The position numbers and the translations under genes were made by a program. Shown piece after piece: positions 1 through 5,967 of a stretch of 8,884 nt of DNA. Each line of letters starts with the position of its first letter. The first letter of the stretch is position 1. The notes below the pieces were generated by a model. The model ran no database searches. It saw nothing but the letters and a program-made list of their open reading frames with translations, and had not been told where the DNA came from. This DNA comes from Bacillota bacterium (lineage in GTDB: Bacteria > Bacillota_A > Clostridia > Lachnospirales > WQUN01), in contig WQTQ01000124.1 of the NCBI GenBank assembly GCA_009786175.1, positions 1 to 8,884 of the forward strand, written 5' to 3'.

Positions 1-312
1 CCTGATAAGGTCTATTGCCTGCTTTCGGTTACGCGGGAAACCGTCGATAAGCCCCGGTGTATTTGCCAGCGCGAATTCGCGGAAAATAGAGCATGTTATA
101 GCATCGGGAACAAGTATGCCTTTTTCTGTGTATTCCTTTAAAGACGGATCTTCCGCAGATTTTTTGCGGAACACGTCACCCATACTGGCAGTGTACAAAT
201 CCGGCAGCCAATACCGCAAAATATTTTGTACTAACGTGCCTTTCCCACCGCCGGATTCACCCAGCAGCACAATAAAATCCCATTTTTCCAGCAGTAACGG
301 CTTTCGGTTCAT
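1..312 (-). CDS. Adenylate kinase-family nucleotide kinase, N-terminal part (3' end outside window)
   Basis: The first 104 residues of a P-loop nucleoside monophosphate kinase; the gene continues past the left edge. Family members transfer phosphate from ATP to AMP or a related nucleotide in the cytoplasm. Visible motifs are a P-loop GESGGGKGT (residues 18-26), MGDVFRK (44-50, in the place of the TGDLLR-like segment of adenylate kinase), and DGFPRN (90-95), the strongly diagnostic NMP-binding signature. The start is ATG at 312, preceded by GGAGGA (319-324) at good spacing. The N-terminus is about ten residues longer than the usual adenylate kinase start, and the P-loop (GES rather than GAP/GPP) is atypical, so this may be a paralogue rather than the housekeeping Adk. 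The LID and C-terminal region that would decide substrate are not visible. It is preceded by its own promoter and lies 110 bp after the phosphopantetheinyl transferase. Confidence 0.85.
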   Translation of the reverse strand, partial: MNRKPLLLEKWDFIVLLGESGGGKGTLVQNILRYWLPDLYTASMGDVFRKKSAEDPSLKEYTEKGILVPDAITCSIFREFALANTPGLIDGFPRNRKQAIDLIR

Positions 313-351
313 TGAAAGTCCTCCAGTTGTTTGATGTATTTTACAAAACCT

Positions 352-380
352 ATTGTACGCTTTTTGCAGACAGTATTCAA
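352..380 (-). promoter_or_regulatory. Probable sigma-A promoter for the adenylate kinase-family gene
   Basis: On the minus strand, TTGAAT (375-380) and TACAAT (352-357) are separated by exactly 17 bp (358-374). The -10 matches the consensus at five of six positions and the -35 at four of six. Transcription would start around 345, leaving a leader of roughly 30 nt that contains the GGAGGA ribosome binding site. This suggests the kinase can be transcribed independently of the upstream phosphopantetheinyl transferase. Confidence 0.6.
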
Positions 381-422
381 GGTTATATTTGTAAAATAAC
401 ATAAAATTTCTTGGCTGTACCG

Positions 423-1124
423 CTATATTGTCCATCCCACAATGTAATCTTTTTCTACTTTCAACGTTTTTACACGGGTTTCTCCTATTGTAAGGACATC
501 CCCGTCTATTGCGATAACCTCAAAAGCCTGAGGCTGTCCCTGCAGGCCAAGGCCGGTCTTTTTTGCACATGCTTCTTTGGCAACCCAAAATCGAATAACA
601 GCATCCTGTGTATCAAGAAATCTCAATCTTGCCCTTTCCTGTTCCGTATAAGCTATCCGAATAAACTCTTCCGATTTTTGCTCGATTTTTTCCAAATCAA
701 TTCCTACCGGTATATCTGACACAATAGCTGCGGCGCGATAATCCTTGTGTGACAGCGAAACATGCAAATTGTCTGTTCTCCGGGTCATGTATCCGCAGCT
801 TTTTATCAGCGGGCAGCCCCGTTCGTCGTGTGTACAAAAAAAATCTTTTGGTAAAAGTATGTCGTTATTCTTCTCTCTAACAAAAGCGCACACAGCATTT
901 TTTAAGGCTATACGGCTTATAAGATGATGCCGGATGGCAGCAGATGACCTAAGTTTCATACATTCTTCCAAGTCGTACATACCAAAATACTCTTTTGCTT
1001 CAAATAAAAAAGTCTCATCCGACCACTGGGGATCAGCGACGTGACAGTAATACACATACGGAGCAATTTTTTTGGTAGATATTAGTTTATCCTGCGTCTT
1101 ATTCCATAGAGGACAATTCGCCAT
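423..1124 (-). CDS. Sfp-type 4'-phosphopantetheinyl transferase
   Basis: A complete 233-residue protein, the usual size of the Sfp/AcpT-type superfamily. These enzymes move the phosphopantetheine arm of coenzyme A onto a serine of acyl-, peptidyl- or aryl-carrier proteins in the cytoplasm. Diagnostic motifs are present: VSLSHK (122-127), VGIDLEKIE (140-148; D143 and E145 are the expected Mg-binding acids), and FWVAKEACAKKTGLGLQG (179-196), the WxxKEAxxK signature with the catalytic E184 and K188. ATG at 1124 is preceded by AGGGGA at 5-10 nt. No carrier protein, polyketide or nonribosomal peptide gene is in the window, so the substrate cannot be named; it could serve fatty-acid ACP or a distant biosynthetic cluster. 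The gene is divergent from the adaptor operon and upstream of the kinase in the same direction. Confidence 0.93.
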   Translation of the reverse strand: MANCPLWNKTQDKLISTKKIAPYVYYCHVADPQWSDETFLFEAKEYFGMYDLEECMKLRSSAAIRHHLISRIALKNAVCAFVREKNNDILLPKDFFCTHDERGCPLIKSCGYMTRRTDNLHVSLSHKDYRAAAIVSDIPVGIDLEKIEQKSEEFIRIAYTEQERARLRFLDTQDAVIRFWVAKEACAKKTGLGLQGQPQAFEVIAIDGDVLTIGETRVKTLKVEKDYIVGWTI

Positions 1125-1189
1125 ATTTTAATCCCCTTAACATTTTGTATTTTTATGTCCGTGTTAACGCGATGTTTGCATAAATTAAC

Positions 1190-1269
1190 ATAAACTAATA
1201 TAAAGATGCACGGTGATGAAGGTTAACAATTGTTAACCTTCATCACCGTTGCATACTAATCTTGTTTAT
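1190..1269. repeat. 80-bp near-palindrome with a perfect 40-bp core
   Basis: Bases 1210-1249 form an uninterrupted perfect palindrome centred between 1229 and 1230; the centre reads GTTAACAATTGTTAAC. With a one-base bulge the pairing extends outward through ATGC/GCAT. After a mismatched stretch, the outer ends ATAAAC (1190-1195) and GTTTAT (1264-1269) are again symmetrical about exactly the same centre. There is no unpaired loop and no T-run beside it, and it lies between divergent genes, so it does not look like an ordinary terminator. It could be an operator for a dimeric or tetrameric regulator, a cruciform-forming site, or the remnant of a small mobile element. Confidence 0.85.
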
Positions 1270-1299
1270 AGTGCTTTTGAAGAAACTTGCCATTTCGGA

Positions 1300-1343
1300 A
1301 TACCCCCTGATATCACACTCACCAATGTGATATCAGGGGGTAT
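1300..1343. repeat. Perfect 18-bp stem-loop with an 8-nt loop
   Basis: The left arm 1300-1317 and right arm 1326-1343 are exact reverse complements. They contain five G:C pairs in a row (CCCCC/GGGGG) and enclose the loop CTCACCAA. An additional A:T pair (1299/1344) and a possible G:U (1298/1345) extend it. On the plus strand it is followed by TTATG rather than a uridine run; on the minus strand there is no U-run either, so an intrinsic terminator is possible but poorly supported. Its sequence is unrelated to the palindrome about 30 bp away. Alternatives are an RNA structural element, a protein-binding site, or the end of a small transposable element. Confidence 0.8.
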
Positions 1344-1400
1344 TTATGTCAAAAAATGCATGTAAGGCAAAAAGTGCATATTGTTGTTAGGAATCAAATC

Positions 1401-1432
1401 TTGACAATTTACGTCGAATTTGTTTGTATAAA
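1401..1432 (+). promoter_or_regulatory. Candidate promoter of the adaptor/ATPase operon
   Basis: A perfect TTGACA -35 box lies at 1401-1406, with TATAAA at 1427-1432 as the best -10 match. The spacer of 20 bp is longer than the optimal 17, so the promoter may be weak or activator-assisted, or the true -10 may differ. It would give a leader of about 150 nt before the GTG start. No other pair of boxes between 1344 and 1590 looks better by eye. Confidence 0.35.
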
Positions 1433-1578
1433 TTAGGGCATAGTTCTAAAAATAAGGGTATATAAATATTATTCTTGTGTTTTTGTTACCTACAGTGATA
1501 AAATGAAAACAATATGTACAGTGCGCTTGCGTACGCGTTTCTACTGTGAATATGAAATACATATAAGCAATGAAATTT

Positions 1579-1584
1579 AGGAGG
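1579..1584 (+). promoter_or_regulatory. Ribosome binding site deciding the GTG start of the adaptor
   Basis: AGGAGG lies 7 nt before GTG at 1592. The first in-frame ATG (1625) has only a weaker AGAGGG upstream. The perfect Shine-Dalgarno match favours the GTG start and an 879-residue product. Confidence 0.8.
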
Positions 1585-1591
1585 TCTGTTT

Positions 1592-4231
1592 GTGGACACT
1601 ATAAAAGTCAGCAGAGGGAAATTTATGAGCTTAGTGAAGGTTGTTATCATATTGATCATAACCGTTTCTATATTCGCAGAAACAAAAATTACGGCCACGG
1701 AATACACACAAAGCAGCGCGTCAATAGACGCGCTGGCTGATGCTATAGCAAGTTATAACCATCGGTTAATGTCTGCAAGTAATCATCAATTTTTGATTAA
1801 CAGCCAACTGCAAGAGTTGTACACACAACTCGAACAAGCAGAATCTCCCGAAGAAATTGAAGAAATAGAAAATGAAAGCAACAGACTTCAATATGAACTT
1901 ATATCAATAACAAGAGAAATTAATGCTTTGCGTATTCGAATTAATGAAGCAGAGATACAATTGGCGGACTATATAGCCAACTTGGACGTTTCCGGTCAAG
2001 CCGACTATTACGACACTGCTGTTTCGGACACTGCCCCGGGTACTGCAATAGTTGGCGACGACTATAGTTATTATACGGAACCGGAACCCGCAACAGGTCT
2101 GTTTATAGCAGGCACAAACATAGAGCAGGACAACACTATAGTAGTGGCATCTATTGTTGTTGGCATAGCCGGGCTTGTGGCTTTTATTGTTGTAAAAATA
2201 ATAAATTCCAGAAAACTAAAATGGATCAAAACTGTAGCCGTGCTTATGATTCTTGCCTCTATTGGCGGAGTGGGCATGACAGTAGTTAGTAATGTATTGG
2301 ATGCGAATGCCACACGGCAAAACACTATTCCAACTATATTTGTACTTGAAAGAAATGATATGGAACTTATTATATCCACTTCCGGTGTAATACAAAGTTC
2401 TGAAACAATACACATATTTTCGACGCAAACCAGCTCTATACTGGAAGTTAATGTGGAGGTTGGAGACCATGTGCGTGAAGGCGATATTTTGGCATATTTA
2501 GATATGTCTCATTGGGAGCGGGAATTAGAGCAAGCGGAACTAAATCTAAAAAACGCCATAACTTCTGCCACGGAAGAAGTTCGCGTTAACGAGAATGCAA
2601 TTACAAATGCTCAAAGATCCTTAGAATCCGCACGGATTTCGTTAGACCGGCAACAACTTGCAGTGGCAAATTTACGAAGCGATTTACAGGAAGCAGAAGA
2701 GGACATGCTCGAACCGTTCGACAGTTCTGATCTTGACAGACGGATTGAGGATGCAAGGTTAAACGTAGAAAGACGAACCACAGATGTCAATGACGCTCTA
2801 CAGGACTTAAATGATGCGATTTATGATTTTGATGACTTTGTTTTCGTTAACGCCATTACCGAAGCACGGGTTAATTTGAACAGATTAACTACGACACTTG
2901 AAGAGGCCGAAGCAGAACTGGAAGAAGAGCGAAATTACAGACCGGAACCATTTGATGCTCATGTTCATCAAAATAATATTGATGACGCACAAAGAGCCCT
3001 TGACATAAGCCGTGAAGACAGAGATGCCGCGAACGAACTGTTAAATGACGCGGAATGGAGATACTGGATGATTTCGTCAACACCGGATGCTTCACACGCA
3101 GATGTTGTTGCTGCAAGCAATGCCGCTAATACCGCGCGTATGCAGTATGAAGCTGCCCAGCGCGCTGTCGAAAATGCTGAAATACACTTGGAAAGAGCAA
3201 GGACAAATTTAACAAGGGCAAGAGACGAGTATAACAGACGCACATCCGAAGGAAGAGATAACATTATTTCCGCGTTAGAATCTGCAGTTGACCGCGCCGT
3301 GAATAACGTAGATGACGCAAGAAGAACGTACGAAAGACACAATTCAGAGCTGGAAAGAGCCAGAGACAATGCATTGGAACATGCAGAAAACCAGCTTACC
3401 AGGGCGCGTAACAACCTAACAGACGCGATAACAGCTTACGAGCGGTTATTGTCTGACAGAGAAAGGGCAATGGATGACTTCACCGACCGCAACACAACAA
3501 GGCTGGAAAACATTCAAAGACAATACAGCGACGCTTTAACTCAATTACGAGCAGCAAAAAATAACGTACGTTCTGCAGAAGATGCACTAAATCAAGCGCG
3601 CAGAAGGCCTGTAACTGCAGACACAACTGTGGAGATACAACAGATTAACATTGAAAGAATACTAAGCGAACTTGAAAACAGATATATTCGTGCAACGGCT
3701 GACGGCGTTATTACACATGTAAACGCCCATGTAGGTGCAATTCCTACCGGTGTGCTGTTTGTTATCGAAGACATCAAAAACCTATATATTTCATCTAACG
3801 TACGTGAACACCGCCTGGTTGATTTATATTTAGGGCAGCGCGGCCATGTAACAACATTGGCAACAGGCGACCGCGAGTTTGATGCAGAAATTATATTTAT
3901 ATCCCCGCGGGCTGTATCCCCTGCCGGTTCTACCAGTGTCGAGTTTGAGATAAGGGCCGCATTGGATGATACAGATACCGATGTAAGAATAGGGATGAAC
4001 GCATTTCTTAACATTATTATCGATGCCAGAGAGAATGTTTTTTCTATCCCGTTGTCTGCACTTGTTACAACCGAGAGCGGCAGTTTCATCTACTTTTATG
4101 AAAACGATGACTGGCATAGGTTATACGTTGCAACCGGGCTTCGCACTTCAACTCACATTGAAGTATACGGTGACAGACTGCGTGAAGGCATGAATATCCT
4201 TGTAACGCCGCTGAATATAGTGGGGAGATAA
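1592..4231 (+). CDS. Very large MacA/HlyD-like membrane fusion (adaptor) protein with N-terminal membrane module
   Basis: An 879-residue envelope protein, about twice the usual adaptor length. In order: a hydrophobic signal or anchor (about 13-29); a short coiled coil (45-130); an acidic linker; two transmembrane helices (about 183-204 and 211-236) joined by the positive NSRKLK loop, predicting both ends outside; then the adaptor body. The body has a split biotinyl-lipoyl domain, with the first half around 270-303 (EVNVEVGDHVREGDILAYLD) and the second around 697-727 (ATADGVITHVNAHVGAIPTG). Between them lies a roughly 390-residue coiled coil rich in Glu, Arg, Asn and Ala. Beta-barrel and membrane-proximal segments follow (730-879). 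Family adaptors couple ABC or RND pumps to export or envelope tasks. The ATPase gene follows after 2 bp, so they form one operon. The N-terminal module and the coiled-coil length are unusual. The cargo is unknown. Confidence 0.85.
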   Translation: MDTIKVSRGKFMSLVKVVIILIITVSIFAETKITATEYTQSSASIDALADAIASYNHRLMSASNHQFLINSQLQELYTQLEQAESPEEIEEIENESNRLQYELISITREINALRIRINEAEIQLADYIANLDVSGQADYYDTAVSDTAPGTAIVGDDYSYYTEPEPATGLFIAGTNIEQDNTIVVASIVVGIAGLVAFIVVKIINSRKLKWIKTVAVLMILASIGGVGMTVVSNVLDANATRQNTIPTIFVLERNDMELIISTSGVIQSSETIHIFSTQTSSILEVNVEVGDHVREGDILAYLDMSHWERELEQAELNLKNAITSATEEVRVNENAITNAQRSLESARISLDRQQLAVANLRSDLQEAEEDMLEPFDSSDLDRRIEDARLNVERRTTDVNDALQDLNDAIYDFDDFVFVNAITEARVNLNRLTTTLEEAEAELEEERNYRPEPFDAHVHQNNIDDAQRALDISREDRDAANELLNDAEWRYWMISSTPDASHADVVAASNAANTARMQYEAAQRAVENAEIHLERARTNLTRARDEYNRRTSEGRDNIISALESAVDRAVNNVDDARRTYERHNSELERARDNALEHAENQLTRARNNLTDAITAYERLLSDRERAMDDFTDRNTTRLENIQRQYSDALTQLRAAKNNVRSAEDALNQARRRPVTADTTVEIQQINIERILSELENRYIRATADGVITHVNAHVGAIPTGVLFVIEDIKNLYISSNVREHRLVDLYLGQRGHVTTLATGDREFDAEIIFISPRAVSPAGSTSVEFEIRAALDDTDTDVRIGMNAFLNIIIDARENVFSIPLSALVTTESGSFIYFYENDDWHRLYVATGLRTSTHIEVYGDRLREGMNILVTPLNIVGR
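2681..3058 (+). repeat. Internal duplication within the adaptor coiled coil
   Basis: Two consecutive protein segments, about residues 364-410 and 436-488, share the same layout: an acidic helix end (LQEAEEDM versus LEEAEAELEEE), then EPFD (residues 374-377 and 452-455, 78 residues apart), then a helix of the type IEDARLNV versus IDDAQRAL, ending in LNDA. The DNA copies have diverged, so this is an old duplication rather than a recent tandem repeat. It suggests the long coiled coil grew by addition of helical-hairpin units. Confidence 0.55.
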
Positions 4232-4233
4232 GT

Positions 4234-4923
4234 ATGCTGCAATTAACTAACATTGTTAAAAAGTATTTCATTGGCAAGGACAACGAACTTACGGTATTAA
4301 AGGGACTTAGCTTAAGCATTAAAGAAGGCGAGTTTGTGTCTATCGTTGGGCAATCCGGCTCGGGCAAAAGTACGTTAATGAATATTATGGGTGCGTTGGA
4401 CAGGCCCACAGAAGGCGAATATATTTTGGACGACATACCAATATCCAAAATGAATGACAGAAAGTTGTCGGAAATTCGTAACCAAAAAATAGGGTTTGTA
4501 TTTCAAACCTTTAACCTTATACCGCGTACAACAGCTCTTTCAAATGTAGCTCTTCCTTTGTTTTACATGGGTGTATCAAAATATAAGCGCGACAGGAAGG
4601 CTAAATCTCTGCTGGAGCTGGTTGAAATGAGCGACCGTATACATCACATGCCCAATGAACTTTCCGGCGGCCAAAAACAGCGCGTTGCAATTGCACGGGC
4701 ACTTGCCAATGACCCGTCGATTATTTTGGCGGATGAACCAACCGGGGCACTGGATTCCAAAACCGGTGAATTAGTAATGGACATTTTCTTTAAAATAAAT
4801 CGCGAACACGGCAAAACCGTTGTTCTAATTACTCACAACGTAGATATAGCAAATCTTACCCCGCGAATTATAACCCTTAGGGACGGAGAAATTATTTCTG
4901 ACATAAAAAACAGAAGTTCGTAG
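4234..4923 (+). CDS. MacB/LolD-type ABC transporter ATP-binding protein
   Basis: A 229-residue cytoplasmic ATPase of the family that drives MacB, LolCDE and FtsEX-type mechanotransmission transporters. All motifs are intact: Walker A GQSGSGKST (39-47), Q-loop Q91 in FQTFNLIPR, signature LSGGQKQR (143-150), Walker B ILADEPTGALD (164-174) with catalytic E168, and H-loop H201 in ITHN. ATG at 4234 follows the adaptor stop by 2 bp, and its ribosome binding site GGGGAG lies inside the end of the adaptor gene, so the two are translationally coupled. The expected partner permease (FtsX fold) is not in the window: the gene stops 9 bp before the 3' end of the convergent lipoprotein gene. The ATPase must either act with a permease encoded elsewhere or engage membrane helices of another protein, possibly those in the adaptor's N-terminus. 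Confidence 0.95.
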   Translation: MLQLTNIVKKYFIGKDNELTVLKGLSLSIKEGEFVSIVGQSGSGKSTLMNIMGALDRPTEGEYILDDIPISKMNDRKLSEIRNQKIGFVFQTFNLIPRTTALSNVALPLFYMGVSKYKRDRKAKSLLELVEMSDRIHHMPNELSGGQKQRVAIARALANDPSIILADEPTGALDSKTGELVMDIFFKINREHGKTVVLITHNVDIANLTPRIITLRDGEIISDIKNRSS

Positions 4924-4932
4924 AGCAGTTTT

Positions 4933-5967
4933 TTAAAGCAAAACAAAAATACCGACACTATAATCTCTTCCGCCTGCGTCGGCAATCTCCCCATACAATT
5001 CCGCCAAGTTAATGTCGGAAAACAGTGTGGGGTACATTGCGTGGGCAATGTGCAGTTTGGCGATTAACCGCCCCTCGTAAGACTGCAGCAATTCCTCCGA
5101 AAGCAGCAGAACACGCCTGTTTATTATCGCGCTGACACCTTCGAAGCCATATCGGCTTAAAATTTCGTTGCGAAGGGCGACGGCGCGGTTTGTATCAGTT
5201 ATGTTGTACCCCAAAATATCGGAGCTTACGGTACGAATAATTACCGCAGGGTTTTGCCGCTGCACCCATGCAGCGTCTACGATTAGTAAGTCGTTACCGC
5301 GGCGTGCGGCGGCATTGTATCCGCCGGAGTCAATTATTAGCGCATGCAGAGGAGATGAGCGGTTAACCGTGTGGAAATCTGCCAAATGCTCGAAGTATAC
5401 ATACAGCCGCTGACATTCAAAAAGCGAACCAAGCCCACGGTTTAGAACCCCTATGTGACGGTCGATGATTAGCCCAAGGGTGCCTTCGCCGACATCGTCC
5501 AGGGTAGTGTCACCGGCAGCTTCCTGCGATGGGTTTTGAATTGTTACAGAGGTATTTTCTTCAGAGACTTCTGTTAAAACAGGGGCATAGCCGTATCCCG
5601 GTTCCAAGCCGGGTTGAGTGTCCTCTTGCGGAACTTCAATGGGCTCGTAGGCCAATGCTTCTATTACGGGGATAATGGTTTCGTCGATTATTTCCGTCGG
5701 TGGGTCGGTCGTTGGTTCTTCGGGGGTGGGGTCTTCGGGAGTTGGTTCTTCCGGTTCGGGTGGCGTTGGTTCTTCGGGGGTGGGCTCTTCCGGTTCATAC
5801 TGTTCCGGCTCTGTTGGGGGCTCGATTATACTTAGTGGTTCATGTTCGGTTTCCGCAACCGCCGCAACATCAATAATTCTTACACGGCAGCCGGACAATG
5901 AAAACACTTGGATTATGCACACTAACAGCAGGATGGTTTTTAGTATTACATATTTATTTTTTGGCAT
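4933..5967 (-). CDS. Lipoprotein: Pro/Glu/Thr linker plus C-terminal lobe of a periplasmic-binding-protein fold
   Basis: A 344-residue predicted lipoprotein. The N-terminus is a signal peptide ending in lipobox LSGC (Cys27), so it should be lipid-anchored outside the membrane. Residues 43-92 are a repetitive EPTPEE-type linker, followed by another poorly ordered stretch to about 160. Residues about 160-344 resemble the second half of siderophore/cobalamin-type solute-binding proteins: a RLYVYFEH strand, ALIIDSGGYNAA (compare the family's ELI..AGG.N.A), NPAVII (239-244), an ALRNEIL helix, VSAIINRRVLLLSEELL, and the terminal YPTLFSDINLAELYGEI. The N-terminal lobe normally preceding this is absent, so ordinary clamshell ligand binding is unlikely. 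It is the last gene of the operon; ATG 5967 has GGAGG 6 nt upstream and overlaps the preceding stop by 14 bp. The fold assignment rests on motif recall, without a search. Confidence 0.75.
   Translation of the reverse strand: MPKNKYVILKTILLLVCIIQVFSLSGCRVRIIDVAAVAETEHEPLSIIEPPTEPEQYEPEEPTPEEPTPPEPEEPTPEDPTPEEPTTDPPTEIIDETIIPVIEALAYEPIEVPQEDTQPGLEPGYGYAPVLTEVSEENTSVTIQNPSQEAAGDTTLDDVGEGTLGLIIDRHIGVLNRGLGSLFECQRLYVYFEHLADFHTVNRSSPLHALIIDSGGYNAAARRGNDLLIVDAAWVQRQNPAVIIRTVSSDILGYNITDTNRAVALRNEILSRYGFEGVSAIINRRVLLLSEELLQSYEGRLIAKLHIAHAMYPTLFSDINLAELYGEIADAGGRDYSVGIFVLL
5692..5820 (-). repeat. Low-complexity Pro/Glu/Thr-coding repeat
   Basis: Imperfect short direct repeats (variants of GGTTCTTCGGGGGTGGG on the plus strand) encode residues about 50-92 of the lipoprotein, with units such as EEPTPEEPTP, EPEEPTPEDP and TPEEPTTDPP. 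This is a flexible, negatively charged spacer between the lipid anchor and the folded domain, probably holding it away from the membrane in or across the wall. Its repetitive DNA makes length variation between strains likely. Confidence 0.8.

Larger units (their letters stand above)
1125..1591. other. Divergent intergenic region, no gene recognised
   Basis: 467 bp between the phosphopantetheinyl transferase and adaptor starts. I found no credible open reading frame with a ribosome binding site and no tRNA-like fold. It holds two independent inverted repeats (1190-1269 and 1300-1343, described separately), a probable rightward promoter around 1401-1432, and an AT-rich leader of about 150 nt before the adaptor gene. 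GTTAAC occurs at 1163, 1222 and 1232, the last two one helical turn apart. A convincing promoter for the leftward gene was not found. Confidence 0.7.

Noticed and set aside
1210..1249. Perfect palindrome as an intrinsic terminator
   Set aside because: It has no loop and no T-run on either side, and it lies between the starts, not the ends, of the flanking genes.
1190..1343. CRISPR array or tandem-repeat locus
   Set aside because: The two inverted repeats are unrelated in sequence and each occurs once here; there are no regularly spaced direct repeats.
2911..2960. Possible mobile-element insertion creating the adaptor repeat
   Set aside because: The two units are diverged at DNA level, stay in frame and have no flanking repeats, so ordinary internal duplication explains them better.
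2968..4089. Long minus-strand open frames inside the adaptor gene (2968-3414, 3592-4089)
   Set aside because: They are Ser/Leu-rich mirror readings of a coiled-coil gene, with no ribosome binding site and no recognisable domain; the plus-strand protein accounts for the sequence.
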